A stretch of 64,000 nucleotides of DNA from Achatina immaculata (GCA_009760885.1 CM019696.1:41772221-41836220); one strand, 5' to 3'; counted from the stretch's first letter, positions 1 through 11,499 are shown. Notes: a model not told the origin generated them from the sequence alone. A program made the numbers and translations.

Positions 1-734
1 ATGACATACAAAACAAATCACTAAGTCTGAAATCACCGATACATCACATTTAATCTCACAAATTAACCACATCAACCACGAACTGACAAATCAACATGGC
101 ATCAAGACATTGTTCATAAATAACAGAAAAGCAAAGGATGAACAATCAATGACGATGCAAAATAATTCCAGCTTAATATTATATAATAATGAAATTTCTC
201 AGGTCTGCAATATTAATATTACGAATATTACGGACTTGAGGTCCTGAGCTCTCTGGGCCCTACATGTGACCTCCACTACGAATATGTGTGCAGTTGCACG
301 TTGATCTCACAGATCTCTCACCTTGCCACGACATACATCAATATAATCTTTATTGATACAACACGTGGTCAATATTCAAGAAGAGCATACAAAACAACCA
401 TGTATTATCCATTATGCAGAGTAATCACAATGAAATCAAACACAAAACGCCCAACTCTCCACGTAATGACACGAACCCTACATCACAACTTAATCCACAC
501 TACACAATCTACACCACATGAGGTGGGCACAGGAGAATATAACTAAACAATCATCTTATATATAATTACAGCACATCCAAAAGCACAACTAAAACACAAC
601 GTAGCCCGGCCATGCCTCAGACAAAATGTGATGCAAGCAAAATGATTTATCCGACACTAACCCCGGAATAGCTACCATGTCAAGTGGAATATTACGCTTA
701 GGTCGTACACCGACCTAAACGCAGAACGTCAGTA
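1..734. other. Unassigned intergenic sequence
   Basis: AT-rich sequence with no recognisable protein or RNA gene. The longest open frame (286-546, plus strand) has low-complexity composition and no family resemblance I can name. It lies far downstream of the minus-strand urease gene. Confidence 0.5.
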
Positions 735-1530
735 ATACAACGGTAATCTAACCAGGAGAAGGTGGAATATGTGATTGTAGTTGAAGTAGAAGGGATATAA
801 TTTGATGCTGTAAGGAGGTTCTGAATTATGTGTTACAAGTGAGAAAGGAATGAAAGTGGTCTCAGATTAGGTGACCGCATGCAGAAACATCTGTATGATA
901 TCACCCAGCATGCTTTGAAACCAGTCCCTAATCGTTTAAATGTCCCAAACCACAGAGACAAATCTAATTTCTGGTAACAAATATCAAACAGCAACATGCT
1001 GGTGTCAGGAATATGGGATGCTAGAAGCACATAGTTTGAACTCGCAATTCAGCTACATCTAACATTCCCTTCTGACACAATCATATTCCCTTGCACTAAG
1101 TTGCATTCCTTTCTCACTTGTAACGCATAGTTCAGAACCTCCTCACAGCATCAGATTACAAACCTTCTACCCCAACTATAATCACCTATTCCACCTTCCC
1201 CGGTTAGATTACCATTGTATCACTCTCTCCTCTTTCCGCGGTTCTCCCCCTCCCCCTACTCCTTTACAACTACAGGCCACCATGCTCACTTCTGAACACA
1301 ACCTCTTACAAGCCATAGTTTCTTAAAAATCACAGCTAAGTGTTCCATTTATTTTTTTTTTCCATTCCTATTTTTTACATAGCATTCATGCGAATTTATA
1401 TTTTATCTTCTCTCTCCATTTCTTCGTCCTGTGTGTTTTTGTATGATTAAGGTTCAAACCAAAATGTCACAACTGTGTGCTCGTTAACTGTTTCTACGTT
1501 TGTCCTAGTTTATACATTTTGTTATCACAG
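735..1530 (+). repeat. Long inverted-repeat (foldback-like) element R, copy 1
   Basis: Bases 735-848 are the reverse complement, with some divergence, of 1090-1222; both carry the block CACTTGTAAC or its complement next to CTCACAGCATCAGA-like sequence. A spacer of about 240 bp separates the arms. The right side continues to 1530 through CACAGCTAAGTG, TTTGTCCTG and TATGATTAAGGTTCA and ends near TTTATACATT. The same blocks occur at 16645-17715, 19743-19872 and 38234-39025, so this is a repeat family. No ORF is present. It resembles a foldback element or MITE, but I could not match it to a named family. Confidence 0.7.
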
Positions 1531-1539
1531 CTTTACTGC

Positions 1540-2010
1540 AGTGGCTTCGTTTATACTTAGTTTTATATACTTATAATTATACACTTCTTTTTTATACTTA
1601 TATACTTAGTTTTATATACTTATAATTATACACTTCTTTTATGTACTTATAGTTATATACTTAGTTTTATATAGTTATACACTTCACTTATGTACTTATA
1701 GTTATATACTTAGTTTTATATACTTATAGTTATACACTTCTTTTATGTACTTATAGTTATATACTTAGTTTTATATACTTATAATTATACACTTCTTTTA
1801 TGTACTTACAGTTATATACTTAGTTATATATACTTATAATTATACACTTCTTTTATATACTTATAGTTATATACTTAGTTTTATATACTTATAGTTATAT
1901 ACTTCTTTTATGTACTTATAGTTATATACTTAGTTTTATATACTTATAGTTATATACTTAGTTTTATATACTTACATTTATATACTTAGTTTTATATACC
2001 TACATACTAT
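1540..2010. repeat. AT-rich minisatellite, unit about 52 bp
   Basis: Tandem copies of a unit containing TACTTAGTTTTATATACTTA alternating with CACTTCTTTTATGTACTTA. About nine imperfect units fill the stretch between the R1 element and the Tc1 pseudogene. Confidence 0.85.
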
Positions 2011-2084
2011 TATTCGTGCGGTTAAACTAGTACTGACAATTCGCAGCAATAGACGAGCGCGCTTGCTTAGGTCAGACAGCATAA

Positions 2085-2670
2085 GGCATGGTCCCATCAT
2101 CAGTGGAGACGGATTCTGTTCTCTGATGAGTCCAGATTCTTTTTAAAAGCCAATGATGGAGATGTTTTGGTATATAGACTTCAAAGAGAACGTTTTAAAG
2201 ATGACTGTGTTCCACAGATAGACAGGATGAGAGGAGGCTATGTAATGGTTTGGGGCAGAATTTCATCTACAACCAGAACGAATCTTGCCATCATCAATGC
2301 CAACCTGACGGGTGTACGATACAGAGATGAAATCATAGCACCCCACGTACAGCCTTTTCCTCAACGCAAACGAACCAGGCATGATACTGCAGCAAGACAG
2401 CGCTCGTCCGCAGGTGTCACGTATGGTCAGGGACCACTTTCAACAACAGCAGATTAATGTCTTACCAATGCCAGTTGCTTCCCCGGACCTGTCTCCCATA
2501 AGAGACTATGGAACGAACTGGAGAGCAAGGCATGAAGAAGATTAAATTTTCATGAAAACCACCGTTGCAATAAGAATAGAATAACATGCCCCAGCAACGG
2601 ATCCAATGTGTCATTGGCTCGATGAGAAGGCCCTGTCAAGCAGTGGTAACAGCCCACGGTACTGAAATCA
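2085..2670 (+). pseudogene. Tc1-type transposase pseudogene (C-terminal two thirds)
   Basis: Conceptual translation with frame changes gives the Tc1 catalytic core: SDESRF (first catalytic Asp, about 2130), GGYVMVWGRIS (about 2235), QQDSARPQV (second Asp, about 2385), then SPDLSPI and RLWNELESKA. It ends with a recognisable Tc1 C-terminus, QCVIGSMRR, near 2610-2630. The longest intact piece is 2167-2457. Frames shift near 2345 and near 2500, and the residue expected as the third catalytic acid is not preserved. The N-terminal DNA-binding half and the terminal inverted repeats were not found. It is a dead cut-and-paste transposon. Confidence 0.85.
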
Positions 2671-4345
2671 AGATTTTCATTCTTTGCTGGGGGTGCCACA
2701 CTGACCTGAGCTTTTCTCAGTTTCTGAATCCATGTTATAGAGTGATAAGATGGCAGCTCTGATATCCCGTATCGAGAATGCTAATCTGTTGTTGTTCCGC
2801 CTCTTTTCGAAACTTTGTACATGCGGCAGTTCCCTTTCCTTTTCGTGTATTGATTTAATCGTGTGGAAAGAAGTGGCCATAACCTCAGATCCAAGATAGT
2901 TGAATCAATTCTTTAATTTAAATGGGCTTCTGCTCAGTTATATTTCTCGGTGCAATTATTCTCCTCCCCTCCCCCCCCCCCCGCTTTTCCCACACGCACA
3001 TATACACACATACAGGCGACCTGACAGGATGCACCTATTATTTTTCAGCCTGTTAGATCGCAATCGGCGTCTCTGTTCTAAATATAATTGTGCATTTAAA
3101 CCAACTTTTGTCCACATTATAAAGCGCAAACCTTCGTATTGTGCTGTTTCATGTTCCTATATTCGCACGTCAGCGTGTGACACAATGAAGAATTGTGGTC
3201 CTCAGACCTTTCGTGACAGTTTCAGCTCAGTGTTGTTTTGTTACAGGAAGTATTTGAGAAACTCGTAGTTTCGGTCTTGTTGAGTAAGGAAGATAGAAAT
3301 AAACTTCAGATTAGAAGATATCGAGAGACGGCCAAACTAACCTAGGTGAAAGCTTAGACGGCCAAACTAGCCTACGTGAATGTATATCTTCGCTTATGTC
3401 TTGTTATGGCCCCAGTATAACAGTGCAGGTGTCACAGTGAAAGATTGATTATCAAAGGTGATATGATGTGCTAATGATAAATCACAAATGCACATAAATG
3501 TTGTTGACAACACAGGTAACAGTACGATAACCATACAACAGTTGAAGATTATCCGGGACTGAGACACTGATCAAATATATAGACGTTCATTTATTTGCAC
3601 GCCACACGATGGTAATGGAATTGGAGGAGTTGATGAATATATAAATATATGGTAATATGTCAAATCACACAGCACAAAATGAAAAATGCTTCACTAACTA
3701 TAATTAGTGCTGCCGCCAATAGAACTATGTAAACCTAACCCACAAATTACATTCCTTATACGCAAGAGCAATAACAGCTAATAACCTAACAAATAGACTG
3801 ATACAGTCTATCTTCTTGAAAAAATAATTCTCAACCGTTTTATGTATAATTCTCTAGATATAACTCTCATCTCATTCTCGAATCTTTCTCGAATGGTCCA
3901 GCAAAGTTATTGTTCACACACTCTACACGATTCCGACACTTCCCGTGCTGAAATTACCTAGGGACAAGCAACAATGAAAAAGGACACGTAACAATAAAAA
4001 TCAAACAATTGCTGTTAACAAGCAAGGGGATTAAATCATCAAAACTTCCACTAAAAGTTCCCTACCCTGTAGCTACACCTAGGTAAAATGACTGGGCATT
4101 CGTTGTTAAGATCAAGTGTAATTTCTTGAAAAGAGTGATTTTGCTCGTCCTATGCAGTATACTGGTTCGAGCACCACAGCAGTTCTCAACAGAATTCCTT
4201 GAATGAGGAAGTTCAAGTGAAGTTGGGGAGATAGACGATAATGTGGAATGTGATTTACTATTTAAAGTAAGATTCGGGGCAGCCTAGAGTGAGAAGGGAC
4301 TATTGGGATTTCGAACGCTAAGACCCGTTCTAAAATCTGTCTCCG
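2671..4345. other. Unassigned sequence with a short direct duplication
   Basis: No gene or known repeat recognised over about 1.7 kb. It contains a C-rich run near 2970 and a two-copy direct repeat of about 29 bp (3325-3382) built on GACGGCCAAACTA. Open frames here are short and look random. Confidence 0.4.
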
Positions 4346-4555
4346 ATTACCTGGTAAAATTAAACCGTTGCGAATAAGATACGACGCATTTCGTGTAGCA
4401 GCCAGTGAAGTGCATTCTCGCTAAATGCCAACTCATACAAGTAGCGACTGAGTAAGCATATATCATGTATATACCATTCCCGTATGCTATGAGGTCCGTG
4501 GTTTGATTCGTTTTCTGCAGGCAGAAGGACATGGAAGGAGATTTACCGTCGAATG

Positions 4556-5510
4556 TGTCGTGTGTGTGTGTCTCTCTCTGAACCTTAAGTGCCCAGGGCA
4601 CATGGGGCTTCCGCAAGGGTTTTCCACAAATGCCTGTCCTTCGCCTTTTTTCTGCTCTTGCCCAGGTGAGCCCTTTATTGCTCAACATCCTTTCTGGTGT
4701 TCTTCTCCATGTCTCTTTTGGTCTACCATTACTTCTGTTCCCCTGTGGTGTCCATCTTAGTGCTATTTTTGGTAGTCATTCGGAGCACATGTCCCAACCA
4801 TCGCTGGCGTCTTTCCTCAATAATTGTTGTCAGTGGTTTCATCTGCATTTCTGCTAATAAGATGTTATTTCTTATGGTGTTTGGCCAAAATATTTTTCTA
4901 ATTCTTCGTAAACATTTAGTCTGGAAAGAATTCAACTTGTTTTCTCTGGTTTTGGTGATTTTCCAGCATTCACTACCATAGAGTAGTACACTTAGAACAT
5001 TACTCTTAAATATCTGATTTTCATATTTATGCTTAGTTTTTTTGATTTCCATATAGTCTGCAGCATTGCAAAAGCCTGGTTTGCTCTAGTAAGTCTGCTG
5101 TTGATGTCCTCTGTGCTGTCTCCATTTTCTACTACTCTGCTGCCAAGGTATACAAATTCGTTGACCTCCTCCACTAACTTGTTATCTACACTGAGTACAT
5201 TTCTGTTGTTCATATTTTGCTTCATTGACTTTGTCTTTCCTACGTTGATCTTTAGTCCTATGTTGTTTGCATTCTGAGTTAGCTTGTTTATTTTATCTTG
5301 CATATCTTTGTGACTGCTTGATAATAGACAAATGTCGTCCGCAAAGTCAAGATCCTCCAGCACTGTGTCAAGGGTCCATTGTAATCCTCTGCGTTTGTCT
5401 GATGTTGCCTCCTTCATTAACCAGTCTAGTGTCGTGTGTACGGTGATAATATTATGAAGGATTGATGCAGGAAATTCAAAGACGGGTCCATAGATGAAAC
5501 TCATCTGTGA
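4556..5510 (-). mobile_element. LINE A, RTE-like reverse transcriptase, 5'-truncated
   Basis: Read on the minus strand, 5504-4992 encodes the middle of a reverse transcriptase: DWLMKEATSDKRRG, the catalytic box LDFADDICLLSS and GLKINVGKTKSM. It continues in a second frame (5052-4729) with LYGSECWKITK, KCLRRIRKIF and RQRWLGHVLRM, and in a third frame with the C-terminal GLTWARAEKRR. This order (RT palm, thumb, then a basic tail with a short zinc-finger-like end) is typical of RTE-like non-LTR retrotransposons. The endonuclease half is missing. Two frame changes show it is inactive. Its 3' end abuts a (CA)n/(GA)n tract near 4556-4580. Related fragments lie at 11712-12125 and 12926-13125. Confidence 0.85.
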
Positions 5511-5517
5511 CTGATGA

Positions 5518-6515
5518 ACTTGTTGAAAAAATCGACTAAGCCGTGCTTGAAAAACGTCGTTTCATTATTTCAGACCTTTCTGATGAATTTCCTCACATGT
5601 CGAGGATTATATTGTTTAGAAACATCACAGAGGGACTGGGTTACCACAAGTTTTGTGCACAGTGGGCACCTAAACAGATAATTTACATTCCAAAAGCTCA
5701 AAGAACGGGCTCAGCTTCTGCGCCGCCGGCAGAAAGGGACGAATTTTTCAACAGAATCTGGGGACTGTGAACAAGACATGGGTTCAGTTCGTGACTGTGA
5801 ACAAGACATGGATTAAGTTCCAGACAGTGAACGAGACATGGGTTCAGTTCGTGACTTTGAAGGTTCGTGACTTTGAACAAGACATGGGTTCAGTTCGTGA
5901 CTGTGAACGAGACATGAATTCAGTTCCAGACTGTGAACGAGACATGGGTTCAGTTCGTGACACTGAACGAAACATGGGTTCAGTTCGTGACTGTGAACGA
6001 GACATGGATTCAGTTCCAGACTGTGAACGAGATATGGACTCAGTTCGTGACTTTGAAGAAGACATGGGTTCAGTTCGTGACTTTGAACAAGACGCGGGTT
6101 CAGTTCGTGACTGGAGATAAGACATAGGTTCAGCTCGTGACTGCGAACAAAACATGGGTTAAGTTCATGAATACAGAGACAATGGAATAGTTTTTTTTTT
6201 AATGAGTGTACACTCAATCTCCAAACAACCCCTGGAATTTTGAAAAAAAAAACAAGACCAAAAAAAAAAAAAAACAAAAAAAAAAAAAAACAAAAAACGG
6301 CTGCAATATTCTGAGACTGCAATGGAATTTTGCTGGGGGGGATCACGACACCAGGACCACAATAATGTTAGATGTTTATTGTGACACGTTGAATAACCTT
6401 CGGAGATCGATCCGAAACAAAAGCTGCAGAATGCTCACGAAGAGCTTTGTTCTCCTGCACGACAACTCACGGTTCCACACTGCGGCTCGCACGAAGGCTC
6501 TACTCGGGCAGTCAG
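5518..6515 (+). pseudogene. mariner-type transposase pseudogene interrupted by a minisatellite
   Basis: Left part (5518-5765): LVEKID, then RRFIISDLSDEFPHMSR and a GLGYHKFCAQWAPK-like stretch, matching the HTH and linker region of mariner (SETMAR-like) transposases, ending DEFFNRI just before the catalytic GDETWV motif. Right part (about 6150-6515): MNTETME, then YCDTLNNLRRSIRNK, MLTKSFVLLHDNSRFHTAAR and TKALL, which is the usual mariner order including the second Asp (LLHDN). Between them lie about 13 copies of a 30-bp unit (separate entry). Stops, A-runs at 6240-6295 and a frameshift make it dead. LINE A truncates its left side and LINE F its right side. Confidence 0.88.
5768..6172 (+). repeat. 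30-bp minisatellite built from the mariner GDETWV codons
   Basis: About 13 tandem 30-bp units plus one 16-bp partial. In the transposase frame a unit reads VNKTWVQFVT. The twelfth unit (6113-6142) still reads GDKT-stop-VQLVT, i.e. the ancestral VTGDETWVQF with TGG changed to TAG. The array starts exactly where GDETWV should be and ends in MNTETME, which corresponds to the residues that normally follow. Because 30 is divisible by 3, several frames on both strands stay open for over 100 codons (for example 5767-6120); these are by-products, not genes. Confidence 0.9.
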
Positions 6516-6860
6516 TCAGTCATTTGCATGTCCCTTGCGGAACTTTTCCTCCCTAACAGATCTTCATGTAGGCCTTTCGGTTGTAAACAAGATGCCCTGC
6601 TGTTGATGCATCATTTTGCAGATTATCAACGATGTCTTGCAGCCATCTTTGCCTTGGTCTTTCTCTCTTTCTTTTTCCCATTATGTATCCTTCCAAGACA
6701 GTCTTCTCTATATTGTCATGACGTTTAATGTGTCCAAAATATTTAAGTTTTCTCTGTTTAATCCTCTTTACTAGCCGGCCTTCTTCAATATTAAGTTAAT
6801 GTAATATTGATATATTTGTTCTTTTCTGCGTCCATGATATTTGGGCAGTTCAAGAGATTT
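6510..6860 (-). mobile_element. LINE F 3'-end fragment (F1)
   Basis: On the minus strand this matches the 3' end of LINE F (compare 61330-61650): the blocks for IMGKRKRGRPRRRW, LQDIVDDLQMDAS and CNLRG-like leader into a TGAA/ACTGACTG tail. The (TGAC)n tail sits at 6510-6520 and cuts into the mariner pseudogene. It is 5'-truncated and has several substitutions. Confidence 0.85.
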
Positions 6861-7235
6861 TCTTTATATATATATATATACTTACATACTACTTGAACTT
6901 CAGTTTTTTTAATGTCAGTATTTCGAATTATTTGCTTCCATATTTTTTTAGCTCTGTGTAATGTTCAAACAAGTCTAGTGTATGATGTTTACTTTATTCT
7001 TGGTGATATTTTTTATGATCATTTGTTTCATTCAAATTTCCAGACAGATAAATAGATGGTAGATGTATATGAAGGGACACATACAATCTGATTTTTTCTG
7101 AATGTGAAAACAAATAACACCAGAAAAAAGAATGTTTACCATGGAGAACATATAGCACAGTCCACAAAATATGGATAACTCACAAGAGACACATAACACG
7201 AAGATATAAATAAGATACAAATAACTGATATAGAA
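6861..7235. other. Unassigned AT-rich sequence
   Basis: A short (TA)n run at 6868-6884 and otherwise no recognised gene or repeat. The minus strand has a faint LINE-like look near 6930-7000 that is too weak to call. Confidence 0.35.
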
Positions 7236-7305
<70 letters not shown>

Positions 7306-9104
7306 TTATATGTTCCAGTTTAACTCTGGAACACCTGGAGTAATTTCAACCAAACTTCGTACACATATGACTTACAGTCAGGATAAAAGTACTGTTTGAG
7401 TGTGGCACAGCTAGAACAATTGGGTTCCCCAAGGTGGGAGGGGGTGACATTTTTTCATAAATTATAGGATAAAAAAGGGAGATAATCGTGAAATAGAGCT
7501 GTGCTGGTCTACGAGCAGTATTTTTGGGCTCCCATTGCAAACACATAACTCTGGAACGCCAGGAGCAATTTCAACCAAACTTGGTACACATATGACTTAC
7601 TATCTGGTGAGAGAGAAGTGGGGTGGGATGGGGTTTGTATGTAAACGAATTTGAAAACGACCGATATTATTGTCTAATCCTAAGTTTTCAGCGTCAATTA
7701 GATGAATAGTGACACTCCCGATGCTGTTTAAAATATGGGGGTGAGATGGAGTTAAGTGTGGGCTTGGGAAGGGGGTGACATGTTAAAATATGCCGTTTAA
7801 ATCCAAGTTCAGCCCCAATGAGGGTGGGGGTGAGAGGGGCCCCTAGGGCTGAGGCTGGGATGGAGGTGACATGTAAAAGTAATCGAAAACGACCAATATT
7901 AGTGCCGGTCCGATAGTTTCGAGGTTTGCTGAGATGAATCTCAACGCCCTATGTTGTTTAAGTCCAATTTCAACCCCCAACGACATGAAGGGCGAGAAGG
8001 GGTGAGAGGTGCGTGCGGGAAGGGGATGACATGTTAAAATAATAAATAACGACCGATATTAGTGTCGAGACCATAGTTTTTTGGATCGCTGAGATGAATA
8101 GTGACACTCCCTAAAGTCCAAGTTCAGCCCTTATCGGCGTGGGGGGAGGGGGGTGAGAATGGGTGAAAAATAAAGTGGAATCTCCAATTTTTTAATACAT
8201 AACCTCTACCCGCCAAAACTTTAAACCTGGTACACATATGACTTACAATCTGGAAAACAATACTGTGGAGGTAAGACACCCCGGGTATCCCTTGGAGTGG
8301 AAGTGGGATGGTGATGACATATAAAAGTACTTGAAGCCGACAGATATTAGTGTCGATTCCATAGTTTTCGGGGCCGTTCAGATGAATAGTGACACTCCCA
8401 ACGCCGCTTATGTCCAAGTTCAGCTTCCATCAGTATGAGGGGGGGGGGGGAGGAGGGTGAGAGAAGGGTGACATGTATAAGTAATCGATAACGACCGATA
8501 TTAGTGTCGAATTCATAGTTTTTGGGGTCGCTGAGATGATTAGTGACACTATCGAAGACGTTTAGGTCCAGTTCAGCCCACATTGGCATGGGGGGGGGGG
8601 GGTGAGAGGAGTTTAAAATTACTTTTGGATCTCCAATTATTTTACTACGAAACCTCGACCCGCCAAAACTTTGCAACGGCACAAGTCTGTGTATAAAGAG
8701 GATGCTGGGCAATATAGTTGAAGCAACTATCTTAACAAGACAGGAAAAGGGTGAACAGTTTTTATCCCACGAGTACCACTCATTCTGACGAACCTCCCTT
8801 TTAACTTTGAGAGATTGCAATTTCCAGTGAGACTTGCGTCCTCGATCATGATCAATAGGTCACAGGGGCAGTATACACATTATAGAGTAAAGTCTTTTGC
8901 AAATTCACTATAATATTAATTTAACTCAAAACTTGATTATATGCCACATTTCTAGTTTCACGTCCAGGAGCAAGAATAAATAATTTCTTATGTGAACCCA
9001 CCCTTGAGTAAGAAACATATGTATGTCCATAGGAGAATCGTGGCGATCTCATATCAACTCCATTGTGCTAATAAATTCCTGAGCAACATGGGGTAATCAG
9101 CTAG
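7236..9104 (+). mobile_element. Helitron remnant, copy 1
   Basis: Starts after a (TA)n(TG)n tract with the hairpin GTTCCAG...CTCTGGAAC (7312-7332), continues through several degenerate copies of a G-rich unit of roughly 150-180 bp (marked by GACCGATATTAGTGTCGA and GAATAGTGACACTCCC), then the C-terminal end of a Pif1-like helicase (8650-8850), and ends GGGTAATCAGCTAG at 9104 followed by T. CTAG-3' next to T is the Helitron 3' terminus rule (CTRR, inserted between A and T). The Rep nuclease domain is absent, so it is not autonomous. Confidence 0.75.
8655..8865 (+). pseudogene. Pif1-like Helitron helicase, C-terminal fragment
   Basis: Plus-strand translation gives LCNGTSLCIKRM, NIVEATILTRQEKGE, then after a +1 shift near 8758 VFIPRVPLILTNLPFNFERL, QFPVRLASSIMINRSQGQ. 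This is the conserved C-terminal end of eukaryotic Helitron Pif1 helicases (NGTRL, VEATILTG, IPRIPL, TINKSQGQ box). The Walker A and B motifs lie upstream of the preserved part and are missing. One frameshift and the change K to R in the last box show decay. Confidence 0.85.
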
Positions 9105-9113
9105 TTTGTGTGG

Positions 9114-9187
<74 letters not shown>

Positions 9188-9454
9188 TGATGAATGTGTG
9201 TGTTTGTATGTTCCAGCATAACTCTGGAACGCCTGGAGTAATTTAAACAAAATTTGGTACACTTATGAGTTACAATCCGGAGAAAAGTACTGTGCGGGAA
9301 AGACATCCCTATCTCCTTTAGGGGTGGGTGAGAAAGGAGTGGCTTAATACCTACTAAAGTAAAGGAGAAACAAAAGAATGGTCAAAGGGAGATAATCGTG
9401 AAAAGAGCGGTGCTGGTCTAAGGGCATCATATGTAGCCTCCCATGGCAAGTCCC

Positions 9455-9890
9455 AAGTGGTTACCGGAGTCTAGATCTATTTCTGGGGAGAAAAGAATAG
9501 GAACACTGCCACCTTCCATGAATGTCGTGAGAGGTGACTAAGGAGGTTGAGGGATAGGCCAATGACCTGTTCCGTGTAAAAAACTGGAGCGTTACAGAAA
9601 CACTTAGAGGAAAACCAGTGGATTGCCCACACTCTGATGAAACCCGACACCAGCATAGCAAGACAGACACTGAATGGAATCCTCAAGGAAATAGAAAACG
9701 AGGAAGACCTAGACTTACTTGGAGAAGAGACATTATGATAGTGCTCAGAGACTAGGGATGCACATGGAAGGAAGCAGAGAGTAATTCCCAGAACAGGGAT
9801 GACTGGTGAGCCTTTATCCATGGCCTGTGCTCTCAAGGGAGTGAAAGGCGATGATGATGATGATGCTGATGATGGTGCTGGTAATGATGA
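9455..9890 (+). mobile_element. LINE J leader-plus-tail fragment inside Helitron copy 2
   Basis: From about 9665 the plus strand reads NPQGNRKRGRPRLTWRRDI, then GCTWKEAES and SQNRDDW, the C-terminal tail of an RTE-like reverse transcriptase, followed by a (GAT)n tail at 9850-9890. Upstream, 9455-9600 (CACTGCCACCTTCCATGAAT, GTCGTGAGAGGTGACTAA) resembles a leader rather than RT sequence. So leader and 3' end appear directly joined, as in the short LINE F derivative at 32541-33185. Confidence 0.6.
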
Positions 9891-10334
9891 TGATGGCAAG
9901 TCCAAATTATTTTGATGCTCTCTTAGTCAGACCCCTTTGGCATGGGGGTGAGAGAAGGGTGGCGGTGGGAAGGGGTTAAACGTAAAAGTAAACAAAAATG
10001 ACTGATATTAATGTCTAGTTCATAGTTTTTGGTGTCGTGAAGATGAATAGTGACACTCTCGATGCCGTTTGCATACAAGTCCAGGCCCCATCGGCATGAG
10101 AGGGGGAAGGTGAGGGTTAGAGAAGGGTGGGTGGGATGGTGGTGACATGGAATTGAAAGCGACTGATTTAGTGTTGAATCCATAGTCTTAGGGATCGCTG
10201 AGATGAGTAATGACACTTCTGATGCCGTTTACATCCAAGTTCAGCCCACATCTGCTTGGTGGGGGGTGGGGGGGGGGTGTGAAAATTAGGCTCCAATCTC
10301 CAATTATTTTACTGTGGAACCTTGATCAGCCAAA

Positions 10335-10555
10335 ACTTTACAACAGCACAAGGCTGTGTGTAAAGAGGAAGCTGGGCAACGTAGTTGAAGCGACTATCTT
10401 AACAGGACAAGGAGAGAGTGAAGCAGTTTTTATCCCATGGATACCACTCATTCCGATGGATCTGTCTTTTAACTTTAAGAGATTGTAATTTACGGTGAGA
10501 TTTGCATTCTCGATCACAATCAACAAGTCACAGGGGCAGTCTACACATTATAGAG
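10335..10555 (+). pseudogene. Pif1-like Helitron helicase, C-terminal fragment 2
   Basis: Plus-strand translation: YNSTRLCVKRKLGNVVEATI, LTGQGESEAVFIPWIPLIPM, DLSFNFKRL, one TAA stop (10486-10488), then FTVRFAFSITINKSQGQSTH. The TINKSQGQ box at about 10513-10536 is intact. It is better preserved than the copy at 8655-8865, with no frameshift in this stretch. Only the C-terminal part of the helicase is present. Confidence 0.88.
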
Positions 10556-10792
10556 GCTTTTAATGTCGGCTTTTACAAATTCTCTATAATATTAATTTAA
10601 TTGAAAACTTGATTATATACAACATTTTTTTAATTTCACCTCACGGAGTAAGAATAAATAATTTCTTGGTTGAACATTTGCCCTTGAGCAAGCAATATAA
10701 GGTTGTCTGTGGGAGAAACATGGCGACTTCAAATCTACTCTGCAGTATTAATAATTAATAAATTCCCGAGTAACGCCGGGTAATCAGCTAGT

Positions 10793-10795
10793 AAG

Positions 10796-10828
<33 letters not shown>

Positions 10829-11290
10829 GCGAAAACCTTAAAATTGTGATATAAATTCTAAAGCACTGCCCCATCATACGTAGGTTGACAGCTCCATTAT
10901 TAATGATGTAATGAAAGTCTTGCAGTGGCAGCATGGTGCCAATGAGATCCATGACATCATAGTAGTGGTGTAAATATGGCCACTTCTCTAGAGACATGCA
11001 TTCAAGTGGAATAGCATTCTTTCATCTTTTTTTTTTATTTTTTAGTAGTGAAGGTGTGAAACCTGTCAAAATTCATCAGCAAATGAAGTTTCAACATGTG
11101 GATGCATGTCTGTCATTGCACAATTTTATAAGTGGAGAAGGAAGTCCCGGGATGATCTGAGTTCTGTATCTAAGTGTCCTTGTCAAGGTCACACACACTG
11201 GGTGGTGAAACCAGAGTTAACTGCAATAACTGATTGCACTATGGTGGAAAACTGATGAGTGACTGATTGAAACCTGATATTATATATATA
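10793..11290. other. Unassigned sequence between Helitron end and LINE E fragment
   Basis: A (TA)n tract at 10797-10822, then about 450 bp without a recognised gene or repeat, then a second (TA)n at 11279-11306. Confidence 0.35.
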
Positions 11291-11304
11291 TATATATATA
11301 TATA

Positions 11305-11490
11305 TCATCATCATGTGCCATGCCGACTGGCGTTGGCTATTATGCTTCTCCAGAGTACACGATCCTTCATGCAGGCCATCAGCTCAGTTGGTGATCTATT
11401 CTCACACCATCCCGTCAGACTGTCCAGTATCATTTCTCTTGGTCTTCCTCTTGATCTTCTTCCTTCTATTTTTCCTGTTGTTATAATATT
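11305..11490 (-). mobile_element. LINE E 3'-end fragment (E2)
   Basis: Minus-strand match to the last 190 bp of LINE E (compare 25000-25200 and 58140-58330): TTGAAGAAGATCAAGAGGAAGAC-like coding for GRRSRGRPREM, ILDSLTGWCENRSPTELMA, CMKDRVLWRSIIANASRHGT, and the (TGA)n tail, seen here as ATCATCATC at 11305. Heavily 5'-truncated. Confidence 0.88.
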
Positions 11491-11499
11491 TTCATATTT

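Larger units (their letters stand above)
9110..10792 (+). mobile_element. Helitron remnant, copy 2
   Basis: Same order as copy 1: (TG)n(TA)n tract 9110-9182, hairpin GTTCCAGCATAACTCTGGAAC (9210-9230), the TTTGGTACAC block, G-rich repeat units (about 9960-10270), Pif1 C-terminus (10335-10553) and a 3' end at 10788-10791 (CTAG, then T). Just upstream of the end is CCCGAGTAACGCCGGG (10764-10779), able to form a short CCCG/CGGG hairpin as expected for a Helitron terminator. A LINE fragment (9455-9890) interrupts it. Copies 1 and 2 lie head to tail and share the flanking TA/TG tracts. Confidence 0.75.

Noticed and set aside
2900..3268. Open frame of 122 codons
   Set aside because: Contains a C-run and low-complexity sequence, no homology I can recognise and no splice or start context.
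5767..6346. Long open frames on both strands over the 30-bp array as a repeat protein
   Set aside because: The period of 30 bp keeps any stop-free frame open. The biology is explained by mariner flanks on both sides, and there is no start context or domain.
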